NCBI RefSeq assembly: GCF_014698115.1
Contig: NZ_JACJSJ010000021.1
Location: 1 to 64,000, forward strand
Origin: Nostoc sp. FACHB-973
GTDB taxonomy: Bacteria; Cyanobacteriota; Cyanobacteriia; Cyanobacteriales; Nostocaceae
Direction of reading: 5' to 3'
DNA: 64,000 bases
Positions within the stretch are counted from its first letter, which is position 1. Each line of letters starts with the position of its first letter. The position numbers and the translations under genes were made by a program. The notes under the pieces were generated by a model. It made no database searches, was not told the DNA's origin, and saw nothing but the letters and a program-made list of their open reading frames with translations. Positions 6,817 through 16,619 of this stretch are shown here, piece after piece.

Positions 6817-9345
6817 CTAGATAACACTCAAATTAGCTCGGATAATAACATCGTTAAAATCTTTGTCACCACCATTTGCTAAATCCTCAAAGCCAAACGT
6901 GTTATTCCCTAACAGACGAATATGGTCTACCTTGTCAGCGTTAGCACCCAAGAATGAGAAGTAAACGGCTGGATCGTTATTAGAATTGTTATCCAAAATA
7001 GCATCTGGTCTGCCATTGATGATAATGAACGGTGCAAAGATCGAACCAGGCTCGAAAGTACCGGTAGAAGTTGCCGTACCTTGATTGCTGACTGATAAAT
7101 CAATTCCTGCAACGCGCTGACGTACTGCGGCTTGGGCATACCCAGCTTGCCCAACCAGAATATCTGCCTTACCATCACCATTGGTGTCAATACCACCATT
7201 TTCATCAGCTACTTTATAAAACCCGACGAAATTATCGTATGCAGCCTCTCGGTTGACAGTAAAAGTAGCTCTCACCCGTTGTTCAACATCGCGTAAATCA
7301 ATCAATTCTCCTTGTGGCTTACCTTGTAGACTTGTACCCAAAGGTAATGGGTCATTTGTAGGCTGAATTTTTACTACCAGATTCTGGAAGTCATTGGTTC
7401 TATTACCAGAACTATCCTTCCAAGCTAGAGAAAATGCATTGTTATCTAAACTTGTAATCTTTTGGTTTGAGGGGTCAGAAAATAGTACCTCAGTGATTGG
7501 TGTGATATTATTCAGCACATTTTCCGTTGTACTATTTTTGACTAAATAAAATCTCAGGTTAGTATCAGACGAAAATTCTAATAAATTCTCGACAAGACTG
7601 TTGCTGAACCCATTGGGTTGATTGGCAATAGCTGAGAGAATCACCTGTCCTCCTTCTAGAGCTTTGCGGGCATAACCTGCTTCGCCTGGAGCAATACCGT
7701 CAATTTTGCCTGTAGCATCATCAACACTATACACAGCCAATTCATTCACCACCCCAGAATTACTGCCTGTGATAGCAACTTTGAGTTTTACTGTAGGATT
7801 GTCACCTTTGATATTAAAGACATCATTACCACTATTTATCAGTTGTGGAGGTTTGGGTTCGGGTTTGGGTTCGGGTTCAGGTTCGGGTTCGGGTTCAGGT
7901 TCAGGTTCGGGTTCAGGTTCAGGTTCTGGTTGTGGTTGGGGAGTACCAAAGACAACATAACTAGAACCAGCACCAGCATTAGCCCCAGTTGCACCGACAA
8001 TTAGGTCATCAGCACCATCATTATTGATATCCCCAGCAGCGCTAACTGAGATACCTGAAGAATCATTGGCATTAATGCCGTTGATGGCAAAGCCCTTGGT
8101 TGGGTCAAGGTTGGAGAGGTCGAGTTGGGCACTAAAGCCGTTACTGCTACCGAAGAGGACATAGCTTTGTCCGGCAAACTCAGAGGCAAAAGGTGCGCCG
8201 ATAATCAGGTCTGAGATGCCGTCGTCGTTGACATCCCCAGCACTGCTAACTGAGTAGCCTGAGGCATCATTGCCGTTAATACCTGTGATGGCGAAACCGT
8301 TGCTGCCGTCAAGAGTCGAGAGGTCAAGGCTGGCACTAAAGCCGCTACTTTTGCCAAACACCACGTAGCTGTTTCCGGCTCCGGAAGCCGTGTTGTATGC
8401 ACCGATAATCAGGTCTGAAATCCCGTCGTTGTTGATGTCTTGAGCATTGCGGACTGAAGCACCAGATAAGTCAGTGGCACTGCCGTTGACCACAAAGCCG
8501 TTGCTACCGTTAAGACTAGATAGGTCAAAGCTGGCACTAAAACCGCTACTGCTGCCAAACACCACGTAGCTCTTTCCGTTACCGGGTGCGCCAATAATTA
8601 GGTCTGAGATTTCATCGCCGTTTACGTCTCCAGCGCTACTAACTGAGTTGCCTGAGGAGTCTGTACCACTGCCGTTGATGGCAAAGCCGTTGCTGCCATC
8701 TAAAGTTGACAGGTCGAGAGTTGGGCTAAAACCGTTGCTGCTACCAAACACCACGTAGCTCTGCCCTGCTCCCAAAGCTGCACCGGATGCGCCAATAATT
8801 AGGTCTGAGATTTCATCGCCGTTTACGTCTCCAGCAGTGCTAACTGATTTGCCTGAGGAGTCTGAGACGCCATCGGAGTTCCGCCCATTAATGCCGTTGA
8901 TGGCAAAGCCGTTGCTGCCGTTGAGATTAGAAATGTCGAGTTGGGCACTAAAACCGTTGCTGCTGCCAAACACCACGTAGCTCTTTCCTGCTCCCAAAGC
9001 TGCACCGGATGCGCCAATAATCAGGTCTGAGGTGCCGTCACCATTAACGTCTCCGGCATTGCTGACTGAGCCGCCAAAGAAGTCGCTGACACCACCGTTG
9101 ATGCTAAAGCCGTTGCTGCCATCTAGAGTTGAAAGGTCGAGAGTGGTACTAAAGCCACTACTGCTGCCAAATACTACGTAGCTCTTTCCGTTACCGGGTG
9201 CGCCAATAATTAGGTCGGCGATGCCGTCAGCGTTTACGTCTCCAGCGCTACTAACTGAGTTGCCTGAGGAGTCTGTGCCACTGCCGTTGATGGCAAAGCC
9301 GTTGCTGCCGTTAAGCTCCGAAAGGTTGGATAATGGATCAGCCAT
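6817..9345 (-). CDS. FG-GAP repeat (integrin-alpha-like) protein with DUF4114 C-terminal domain
   Basis: This 842-aa protein is probably extracellular. Residues 1-~450 hold seven FG-GAP repeats. Each has a calcium-binding-like DVNGDGISDLIIGA loop followed by GxSYVVFGSSxGFS and xxLDGSNGFAING. A Pro-Glu dipeptide linker spans ~470-500 (DNA 7850-7940, a TTCGGG/TTCAGG microsatellite). A middle region follows to about 680. The C-terminus ends in the DUF4114 signature GDKDFNDVIIRANLSVI. No classical signal peptide is present, so any export would be by another route, such as type I secretion. Adjacent FG-GAP repeats are nearly identical in DNA, which suggests recent duplication or gene conversion. 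Surface adhesion is inferred from the fold. Confidence 0.8.
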   Translation of the reverse strand: MADPLSNLSELNGSNGFAINGSGTDSSGNSVSSAGDVNADGIADLIIGAPGNGKSYVVFGSSSGFSTTLDLSTLDGSNGFSINGGVSDFFGGSVSNAGDVNGDGTSDLIIGASGAALGAGKSYVVFGSSNGFSAQLDISNLNGSNGFAINGINGRNSDGVSDSSGKSVSTAGDVNGDEISDLIIGASGAALGAGQSYVVFGSSNGFSPTLDLSTLDGSNGFAINGSGTDSSGNSVSSAGDVNGDEISDLIIGAPGNGKSYVVFGSSSGFSASFDLSSLNGSNGFVVNGSATDLSGASVRNAQDINNDGISDLIIGAYNTASGAGNSYVVFGKSSGFSASLDLSTLDGSNGFAITGINGNDASGYSVSSAGDVNDDGISDLIIGAPFASEFAGQSYVLFGSSNGFSAQLDLSNLDPTKGFAINGINANDSSGISVSAAGDINNDGADDLIVGATGANAGAGSSYVVFGTPQPQPEPEPEPEPEPEPEPEPEPEPKPEPKPPQLINSGNDVFNIKGDNPTVKLKVAITGSNSGVVNELAVYSVDDATGKIDGIAPGEAGYARKALEGGQVILSAIANQPNGFSNSLVENLLEFSSDTNLRFYLVKNSTTENVLNNITPITEVLFSDPSNQKITSLDNNAFSLAWKDSSGNRTNDFQNLVVKIQPTNDPLPLGTSLQGKPQGELIDLRDVEQRVRATFTVNREAAYDNFVGFYKVADENGGIDTNGDGKADILVGQAGYAQAAVRQRVAGIDLSVSNQGTATSTGTFEPGSIFAPFIIINGRPDAILDNNSNNDPAVYFSFLGANADKVDHIRLLGNNTFGFEDLANGGDKDFNDVIIRANLSVI

Positions 9346-9609
9346 GATTTTTTTGTATGTTTGTTGTTAGCAATGGGGTAGATTTAAAATTTTTAAACAA
9401 ATAACATTAGCATTAGTTAAAATTTAGGTTAAGTAAATTAAATTGAAAATTTTCGTGTTTTTATGAAAGGAATGCTGGAGGTTAATATATTTTTTTGATT
9501 ATTAAAATAATTACTATTTTTTACTTGCTTTTACGAAGGTAGCTATATGTAATTAAACAGGCACAATTTTCGTATTATTTTCAAGATTTTTTCACAAATA
9601 CTGAAATAG

Positions 9610-9712
9610 GGTGTTGCTGATTAAGAGTATGAATTTGGTTTCGCACAAAGGGATAAAAACAAAGGTTTCAACCCTTGAAGTTTGAAATTTCATATTTAAA
9701 TTCAGCAACACC
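9610..9712. mobile_element. MITE-like element with GGTGTTGCTGA terminal inverted repeats
   Basis: The ends are GGTGTTGCTGA (9610-9620) and TCAGCAACACC (9702-9712), an exact 11-bp inverted pair. The next ~16 bp inward are also largely complementary (TATGAATTT against AAATTTCATA). The 103-bp unit has no ORF and lies in the gap between two leftward genes. This size and structure fit a non-autonomous transposon remnant. Confidence 0.5.
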
Positions 9713-9787
9713 ATTAATGGCCATTAAAATGCGCCAACTAAATTAACAACTGAATTCTCCAACAGGTTGTTGGGTCGATTTAGAAAC

Positions 9788-11350
9788 CTAAGGGGTGCAA
9801 GGAGAAGGACCAGTAGCGGTGTTTACGCAAGTATTCACAACAGTTCTAGCCACAGTTTTGATATTATTGGGAAGAGGAGCATATCCCCGATTTATAGCTA
9901 TCTGGTCTGGAGTGGGGTTGGAGGAATTAGTGGCGGGAGGAACAGGTTGGGTCGAATCTGCTAAAGCCCAGTTGATCAAGGTTCTGATATGACTTGCTAT
10001 CAAATTACCTGTAGTAGTGTTTTGGTACTCGTCATAAAACAGCGTGTAAGTTACTGTGGAAATGGGATAGGCAGTTGAATTGGTTGTGTTGGCCAAATTA
10101 TCAATTCTAATCAGCCTGTTATTGGGAGCAGTACCATATTTGACGATGGTTCCAACACTCAAAGCATTTTGAATTCCAGTTGTTGTCGGACCAACGTATG
10201 AATTTGATTTATTCTGTAAGAGTGCAGCAGGTAAACTTCTAGCTAAGCGGGTAGCACTATCTACGTAACCAATTGCACCCTGAGTATTTGCAATTGTAGT
10301 GGCTACACCTCCACCTCCTGAGGCAGATAGGAAACTTGCTGGCCAAACAACTGTATTAGCTGGTGGTGCTGGGGGTACGGTGCCTGAAGTACTTACGCTC
10401 CCCACTCCTCTATTCCATACACTAGTCGATTTAACTCCTGGTGTAAGACCCGGAACTGGAAGTGTAGGATCTACAGCAGTCTGACACACAGTATTTAAAT
10501 GAGTGCTTAAAACAAAAGTGCTACCACTGTTGTCACTACGGCGTACAACTCTGATGGGTAAATTGACTGCAATTACTGCGCCGCCGTTATCATTTCTAAT
10601 TCTAGAATCGTTCCAATTTACGATGCTACCATTCAAAATACCACAGTAAGTATTTCGGGAAAACTTAAGTCCAGCTGCTGGTATGGTAAGACCAGTACGG
10701 TTGTAAGATAAGGTGATTCCGACACCTACCACAGGTACTTGAATGGCCTTTCCACCTCCAGTACGCTGAGTGGCAGTGCCAGCAGCTACTTGTTCTATTT
10801 GTGTTCCTGCTAAGGGATCGTCAGTAGCTGCAAAAGAGATTGCGCTTACGATGTTAGTATTATTGTCAGGTGTTGGTCGTGATGGAACAACAACTACAGT
10901 TGGTGTGCCTGGTGGAGTGAAAAAAGCTGATATGCCTGCGCCACTACCAACCGAAGCATATCTGAATGTGTCGTTAGAAACGACTGGGCCATAAGTTCCA
11001 ATTGGGCAAGCGTCGGAGCCTACAGATGTTACATCAGCATTGAGGGGCGAAGGATTTGTTGTACCAGTGTTTCCAACACCGAAAACGTTAAACCATGAGC
11101 CTTTCGCACCAAAAGGACATGATAGAACCGGCGTTGGAGGTGTTGCAGTACCAGTATATGAACCTATAAACAAAGTATTTACAGTACTTGCACCTGCACC
11201 ATTTATTATGGTTACTCCGGTTGGGGCAGGACTGGTGGCGTACTGAGCTAGAGATTTCTGAGTAGCAGATTGAGCTGCTACTAAACTAATTGTGATGGCA
11301 AGTACAGAAACTGAACTTGTCAACTTATTCGATTGACTATAAAAAGCCAT
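9788..11350 (-). CDS. PstS-like phosphate-binding protein, exported
   Basis: This 520-aa periplasmic or extracellular binding protein belongs to the PstS/DING-like group. The signal peptide spans residues 1-~36 (SSVSVLAITISLVAAQSAT..SLAQ). Family motifs are GAGASTVNTLF near the N-terminus, FRYASVGSGAGI, CGILNGSIVNWNDSRI and VRRSDNSGSTFVLSTHL, which corresponds to the phosphate-binding SGS loop. Four cysteines are visible in the mature part. The frame is open to 11404, but the ATG at 11350 has a good Shine-Dalgarno sequence (AAGGAGC, about 5 nt upstream) and directly precedes the signal peptide. No pstC, pstA or pstB lies next to it, so it is an orphan binding protein here. No convincing Pho box was found. 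Confidence 0.8.
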   Translation of the reverse strand: MAFYSQSNKLTSSVSVLAITISLVAAQSATQKSLAQYATSPAPTGVTIINGAGASTVNTLFIGSYTGTATPPTPVLSCPFGAKGSWFNVFGVGNTGTTNPSPLNADVTSVGSDACPIGTYGPVVSNDTFRYASVGSGAGISAFFTPPGTPTVVVVPSRPTPDNNTNIVSAISFAATDDPLAGTQIEQVAAGTATQRTGGGKAIQVPVVGVGITLSYNRTGLTIPAAGLKFSRNTYCGILNGSIVNWNDSRIRNDNGGAVIAVNLPIRVVRRSDNSGSTFVLSTHLNTVCQTAVDPTLPVPGLTPGVKSTSVWNRGVGSVSTSGTVPPAPPANTVVWPASFLSASGGGGVATTIANTQGAIGYVDSATRLARSLPAALLQNKSNSYVGPTTTGIQNALSVGTIVKYGTAPNNRLIRIDNLANTTNSTAYPISTVTYTLFYDEYQNTTTGNLIASHIRTLINWALADSTQPVPPATNSSNPTPDQIAINRGYAPLPNNIKTVARTVVNTCVNTATGPSPCTP

Positions 11351-12699
11351 GTCAAGCTCCTTGAAATTAACCTGCGAATCTACACCTGGAAAAAACGAAA
11401 TCAATTATCAAACTAGTGATTAAAAATAAGCTTCTGTTAAGTCCAAAATTTTGGCACTAAAAACTTACTTATCAATCACAAGTTTGCACAAACTAGTGAA
11501 AAAATAAGAGCAAATAACATGAACATCACTTTCTTTGATATAGACGCACGAAACGGCGCCATCAGCTATAGCAAAGGCGCTAATCAAAGAAAATAAGGAT
11601 TTGATGATTTTTCTAGGACTGCTATGAGTAATAGCTGTTAGAATTTACCAACGAACTTAACAATAGAGTGTTAAGGTAAAATTCCAATCATGATTGCATT
11701 ATGGAAAGATTAAAAGAATTAATTATATTGCTCCCATTTAGAGCAGGGTTTAAAAATTAGCTTCTGACTGGTTTTTATTAATGTCACCAGAGTAAAAGCT
11801 GAAATTTTCGCCCATAACCTAATATATATATGGTTTTGCTTGTTAAATTTTACTTTCAACGTTGCAATGGATTTAGAATATAATTTATCTTCTTGACAAA
11901 TGAATCATTATGTATATTAGGAAAAAACATACATTTTCTATTTGGTCTTTTTCGTCAATGCCTAAGTTTGAGTATCTTTTATCGACAATCAACGAATTTC
12001 TAAACATTCTAAATATTTAGGTCAGGGATTTTCAATTAAACATCGTGGGGGCGCAAGGCCTTGCACCGCCAGAAATATACAAGTAATTAATTTTGGATAG
12101 TTTATTTTTTGGAAGTCCCTAAAAGCATAAAACGTAGCCTACTTAGTGGTAGTGGCCGTAGACTGATTAACACGGATGTGAATGGTAGTGCTAGTATAAT
12201 CTCTAAAAGTATTCCCAAAAGCCTTGGCAAATGGGATATAGCAGCCGTTGGCTTCATTTGTTTCCCAAATTTGTGGCAATTGAGGTGAGGCAGCAAGTTA
12301 ACTACTTAAGCCCAATGGGCAAAACTATCTCTGGACAAGGGATTCAGACTTTACTCTGGCTATAGGAATTAAATAGCGCTATCCTTCCAAGGATTGTCTG
12401 GTATTACCACTGGATTCCTCAAACTGATAATTAAAACAAAATCCCTGGCAGAGAAAAACTTTAGGAAGACTGTAGCAGTTATGGTTAAGAGCTAAAAACC
12501 TAGTTTCTGAAGCCATAGACACTTATTAAATAAATATTAATATTTTGTTAACTTAAATTAATAAAAAATCGTATTATGATGTATAACTTTGCTGAACTTT
12601 ATAATTTGAGGAAAAATAAATGTTAAATCATGTAAAATTATCTTGTCTGTAAAATTTGAAACCACCAACGCCCATAGTACACCATAGGAAAATTAGCAA
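11351..12699. other. 1.35-kb AT-rich gap between the PstS-like gene and the VirB-like cluster
   Basis: The only clear content is the MITE-like element at 12024-12120. Short frames (25-64 codons) exist on both strands but show no family resemblance or ribosome sites. The last ~160 bp are very AT-rich (TATTATGAT around 12572) and probably contain the promoter for the VirB2-like gene. Confidence 0.4.
12024..12120 (-). mobile_element. MITE-like element, copy 1 (AGGGACTTCCAA ends)
   Basis: Read on the minus strand this 97-bp unit begins AGGGACTTCCAAAAAATAAA and ends in a degenerate inverse (TTGAAAATCCCT). It aligns along its length with the unit at 30728-30828. Shared parts include an internal TGTATATTT block and a GGGCGC-type palindromic core followed by CACGATG. 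No ORF is present. Confidence 0.65.
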
Positions 12700-13326
12700 A
12701 TGTTTAGACAAAGTTCTCACCAGAGAAACTTTTTCAAAGCTTTAACTGGTAGTGCAACCACAGGATCTCATAAGTTAACACTGGCACTGAAATCAAGTCT
12801 GGTTATTTTGGTTGAATCTGTACCTTTTTTGATTGCTTGTGCTGTATTTGTAAGCGTTATCAGCCTAAAAAGTCCTATCCTGCTATTTTGTTTACTTGTT
12901 GGTAGTTTAATTGCAGTCATCACGCACAAAATCGGGCAGCAGGTGAATTTGCCAAGGCGATCGCTGATAATATTACAAATCCTAGCAACAGCGATCGTTC
13001 TGAGTTTATTTTGGTTAGATTACTTTGCGGCTCCTGCACAAGCGCAGTTTTTTGGCGAAGCGGAAAAGTTTTTCAAAAAGACTTTATCATCAACTGATGG
13101 TTCAACAACAAACAGTGGTGGTAGCGACACCGCAGTAAGTTTGATATTTAATATATTGCGGGCACTTTTCTTGCTGTATATTGCAATTTCTTTGGTTGGT
13201 GTAATCAACGCAGTCCGTAAAGATGAAGATTGGCAAAGTATTGCCAGAACTCCCCTATTAGTTGTTGTAGCTGTTACCATTGCTGATGTACTCACACGCT
13301 TTGTAATTGGCGATAGCAGTAAATAA
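12700..13326 (+). CDS. VirB2-like pilin/membrane subunit of a type IV secretion cluster
   Basis: This 208-aa protein is the first gene of the cluster. The N-terminal half has hydrophobic helices (~30-50, 55-75). A third helix leads to AAPAQAQFF near residues 113-121, a leader-peptidase-like site. The C-terminal ~95 residues hold two more helices around a short polar loop (LIFNILRALFLLYIAISLVGV, and a last helix near 185-200). A small two-helix product after an AxA site is the VirB2/TrbC pattern. The assignment rests on topology and on position before VirB3- and VirB4-like genes. The next gene begins 15 bp downstream. Confidence 0.55.
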   Translation: MFRQSSHQRNFFKALTGSATTGSHKLTLALKSSLVILVESVPFLIACAVFVSVISLKSPILLFCLLVGSLIAVITHKIGQQVNLPRRSLIILQILATAIVLSLFWLDYFAAPAQAQFFGEAEKFFKKTLSSTDGSTTNSGGSDTAVSLIFNILRALFLLYIAISLVGVINAVRKDEDWQSIARTPLLVVVAVTIADVLTRFVIGDSSK

Positions 13327-13341
13327 TTTAAGATATTAGAA

Positions 13342-13713
13342 ATGTCTGAAGAGCGGGAACAAGAATTTCGTCCAGTTAACCAAGTTCTAGGAAGCCAACC
13401 TTCATTAGGGCCAATTCCAGCCGACCAAATTCTTCCTTGGACAGTAATCGCCTTATCATCCTACTTAATTATCAATGGGATTTTTGGCGGTCTTTTCCAA
13501 GAAGAATTTCAAAAATGGCTGTGGACGCTACTAATGACTGGTTGGGGAATCGGAACTTGGTGGATATTAACTGGCGGGAGAAGTTGGAGTTTTTTAAGCA
13601 AATTTATTGGCGTTCCCGCTTGGACAAGAGGCTTTGCTCGTTATCAAAGCTTACTGGAAGTAAACCATGAAGCAAAAAATCGGAAAACAAAGCGTCAGCG
13701 GCGCCGGAAGTGA
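13342..13713 (+). CDS. VirB3-like inner-membrane protein
   Basis: This is a 123-aa protein with two closely spaced membrane helices (about residues 30-50 and 58-78), a soluble N-terminus and a very basic tail (NRKTKRQRRRK). Size, topology and location between VirB2-like and VirB4-like genes fit VirB3, which works with VirB4 in pilus assembly. Its 3' end overlaps the VirB4-like start by 47 bp, which indicates coupled translation. Confidence 0.55.
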   Translation: MSEEREQEFRPVNQVLGSQPSLGPIPADQILPWTVIALSSYLIINGIFGGLFQEEFQKWLWTLLMTGWGIGTWWILTGGRSWSFLSKFIGVPAWTRGFARYQSLLEVNHEAKNRKTKRQRRRK

Positions 13714-16414
13714 AACTAGATTAACACCATTTGAAGATGCCTTACATCTGGCGACAATGCTGCGCGTCTCCATGAATGGACGTGATATTGGTGCTTATCT
13801 ATTGACAAAAGGCATACAAAAGGATCGGCTCTGCTTTGTTTTTGGTTTTGACTGTAAGGGAATTCATACCACTTTAAGACCAGAACAAATCGATACACTT
13901 TTTAATAATATTGAAGCTGGATTAAAAGATATTCCTAGCGGTGAAAGAATGACACTGCATTTGGGATCTTTTAGTTCAGATAAAGAGCGCCAAAAAGAAT
14001 TAGCATCATTAATCAGAAATGCGCCATCACGAGATATTAAATATTTGTTGATGGCGGAGAGAGCCAGAATTAAAGAGCTTACTAGTTCTGGTATTCGTAA
14101 GCCAAAATTTTTGCGGATTTATGTTACCTACACTGTAGAAGGAAATTCCAAAAATGCAGATGATTGGATAGAAAAACTTCTAGTGAGAGCTGAATCATGG
14201 TGGTTGAAATTTAAAGGTGAACTCTCAGAAGCTGAAAACCAGCGCCTGGAAACTGTAATTACCAATGCTTACAAACAGGGTTTTTCTCGCTGGGAGCAAA
14301 TTTTATCTAACAAAATGGGATTAGATGTCAAAGCTTTGAGTGCAGATGAACTCTGGGAAGATGTCTGGAAAAGATTTAATGATACCCAGCCAATAGAGAT
14401 TCCCCAATTAATCACTTTAGATGAAGATGGGCTACACGAAGAAGTTAATTCCGACTTAGCTAGTAGTAAATTGCTGATAGAAAATATCCACGGTACAACT
14501 TTGCTGATGGAGTCGAGTGTACCTCGTGCCGATCGCCGTTGGGTAAATGTTAACAATCGTTATATTGGCACAATGTCTTTTCTGGAAAAACCCGGTGGTT
14601 GGCCAAATAAATCGGCTCAGCTGCGGTATTTGTGGGAACTATTAGCCAGGGAAACAGTAGTAGATACAGAAATTTTTTGTGAATTGACTGCGGCAAATCC
14701 AGCATTAGTTAAAACTACCTTACAACGGGTGCTGAAGCAGTCAAATATGACGACAATTTTGGCTCAAGAAAAAAGTAAAACCATTGATGTCAACGCTCAA
14801 TTAAAGTTAAAGAAATCAGTTGCAGCCCAAGAACAATTATATGAAGGTGCAGTCCCAATTTATACGAGTGTTGTCATTTTGGTACATCGGCCAACTGTTG
14901 AGAAATTAGATGAGGCCACAAGATATATTGAAAACTGTTTTCAACGTCCAGCAAAGGTAATTAGAGAAACTGAGTACGCCTGGAAAATTTGGCTGCAAAC
15001 TCTCCCCATAGTTTGGGAAGGTTTGTTAGCAACACCCTTCAATCGTCGTCAGTTGTATTTGACAAGTGAAGTTCCCGGATTAATGCCTTTGGTTTTAACC
15101 AAAAGAGGTGATAGACAAGGCTTTGAATTGATTGCTGAAGAAGGCGGAACACCCGTACATTTGGATTTGTTTAACCAACACAAAAATTTAGCTTTATTTG
15201 CCACAACTCGTGCTGGTAAATCGGTGTTGGTATCGGGGATTTTAACTCAGGCTTTAGCACATGGTATTCCGGTGGTGGCTCTAGATTTCCCTAAACCTGA
15301 TGGGACATCTACTTTTACTGACTATACACAGTTCATGGAGGGGAATGGAGCCTATTTTGATATTTCCAAACAATCGAATAACTTATTTGAACAGCCAGAT
15401 TTGCGATCGCTAGATATAGAACAACAACGCGATCGCATGGTTGATTATACATCTTTTCTAGAATCAGCTTTAATGACAATGGTTCTAGGATCGTCTACCG
15501 AAAGTCAAATTCTATCGCAAACAGTGCGATCGATCCTCAACTTAGCCTTAGAAGTCTTCTTTGCTGATGAAGGTATCAAAGAGCGATATCGCAAAGCAAT
15601 GGCGGGAGGCTTCGGTTCTACAGCTTGGCAGAAAACCCCTACCTTAAAGGATTTTTTAGTTTTCTGTTCTCCAGAACATTTGCAGCTCAGCTCAATCAGT
15701 GGGAGAGTAGAAGACGCCCTCAGTCAAATTCAGCTACGCTTGCGGTTTTGGCTTTCTAGCCGCGTCGGACAAGCTATTTCTGCACCATCCAGCTTTCCCA
15801 CCGACGCCCAACTTTTGGTTTTTGCCCTCAGAAACCTCTCAGATAGTGAAGATGCAGCCGTACTATCTTTAAGTGCTTATTCAGCCGCACTCAGACGCGC
15901 ATTAAGTAGTCCCGCTTCCATATTCTTTATCGATGAAGCCCCGATTCTATTTGAATTCGAGCAAATTTCCGACTTAGTTGGTCGAATTTGTGCCAACGGC
16001 GCCAAAGCCGGCATCAGAGTTATTTTATCAGCACAAGATCCTGACACCATCGCCAGATCTAAAGCTGCATCGAAAATTTTGCAAAACTTAACAACCCGAT
16101 TAATTGGACGCATTCAACCAGTTGCAGTAGATAGTTTTGCAGACATCTTAAAATATCCCCGCAAAATTATTGCCCGTAATGCCTCAGAAAGCTTTTTTCC
16201 ACGCAAAGAAGGCATTTATAGCCAATGGCTGCTAGATGATAACGGTGTTTACACATTCTGCCGTTACTATCCAGGTTACGAACAATTAGCAGCAGTTGCT
16301 AACAACCCCTATGAACAAACTGCACGTAGCCAAATGATGCAAATTCACAGCGATAAATATGAAGCAATTTCTGCATTTGCACGTCAGTTAGTAGCAACAT
16401 TACGTAGTAGTTAA
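13667..16414 (+). CDS. VirB4/TraC-like type IV secretion ATPase
   Basis: This 915-aa cytoplasmic ATPase is the clearest marker of the cluster. Walker A is at residues ~512-521 (ATTRAGKSVLVSG) and Walker B at ~750-757 (SIFFIDEAPILFEF). Further motor-type motifs include VILSAQDPDTIA and the preceding ANGAKAGIR. The N-terminal ~480 residues are the usual less-conserved VirB4 region. Length is in the family range (about 800-900). It overlaps the VirB3-like gene by 47 bp. In conjugation systems VirB4 powers pilus biogenesis and transfer; the substrate here is unknown. Confidence 0.85.
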   Translation: MKQKIGKQSVSGAGSETRLTPFEDALHLATMLRVSMNGRDIGAYLLTKGIQKDRLCFVFGFDCKGIHTTLRPEQIDTLFNNIEAGLKDIPSGERMTLHLGSFSSDKERQKELASLIRNAPSRDIKYLLMAERARIKELTSSGIRKPKFLRIYVTYTVEGNSKNADDWIEKLLVRAESWWLKFKGELSEAENQRLETVITNAYKQGFSRWEQILSNKMGLDVKALSADELWEDVWKRFNDTQPIEIPQLITLDEDGLHEEVNSDLASSKLLIENIHGTTLLMESSVPRADRRWVNVNNRYIGTMSFLEKPGGWPNKSAQLRYLWELLARETVVDTEIFCELTAANPALVKTTLQRVLKQSNMTTILAQEKSKTIDVNAQLKLKKSVAAQEQLYEGAVPIYTSVVILVHRPTVEKLDEATRYIENCFQRPAKVIRETEYAWKIWLQTLPIVWEGLLATPFNRRQLYLTSEVPGLMPLVLTKRGDRQGFELIAEEGGTPVHLDLFNQHKNLALFATTRAGKSVLVSGILTQALAHGIPVVALDFPKPDGTSTFTDYTQFMEGNGAYFDISKQSNNLFEQPDLRSLDIEQQRDRMVDYTSFLESALMTMVLGSSTESQILSQTVRSILNLALEVFFADEGIKERYRKAMAGGFGSTAWQKTPTLKDFLVFCSPEHLQLSSISGRVEDALSQIQLRLRFWLSSRVGQAISAPSSFPTDAQLLVFALRNLSDSEDAAVLSLSAYSAALRRALSSPASIFFIDEAPILFEFEQISDLVGRICANGAKAGIRVILSAQDPDTIARSKAASKILQNLTTRLIGRIQPVAVDSFADILKYPRKIIARNASESFFPRKEGIYSQWLLDDNGVYTFCRYYPGYEQLAAVANNPYEQTARSQMMQIHSDKYEAISAFARQLVATLRSS

Positions 16415-16619
16415 TCTGGGAGGATATCTGTGAGCAATTAACAGGAATTGCAAAACTTAATCAGAGAGTAATAAATCCTAAAATATCCTCTCTTCCTCAT
16501 TATCTCCGTGTACTCTGTGTTTCTGCGGTTCGTTTATTTTTGCCAAATCCCTAAATAATACCCCAGCCAACTTTCTTACCCACTCAATAATTCCGTCTAC
16601 CTTTTTCACGTACAGATGT

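Noticed and set aside
11640..11690. Possible Pho box upstream of the PstS-like gene (TTAAC motifs)
   Set aside because: Only two imperfect TTAAC-like motifs, wrongly spaced and about 300 bp from the start; not enough to call.
12102..12296. 64-aa minus-strand ORF in the long gap
   Set aside because: It begins in unsupported DNA and ends inside the MITE-like element; no ribosome site or family.
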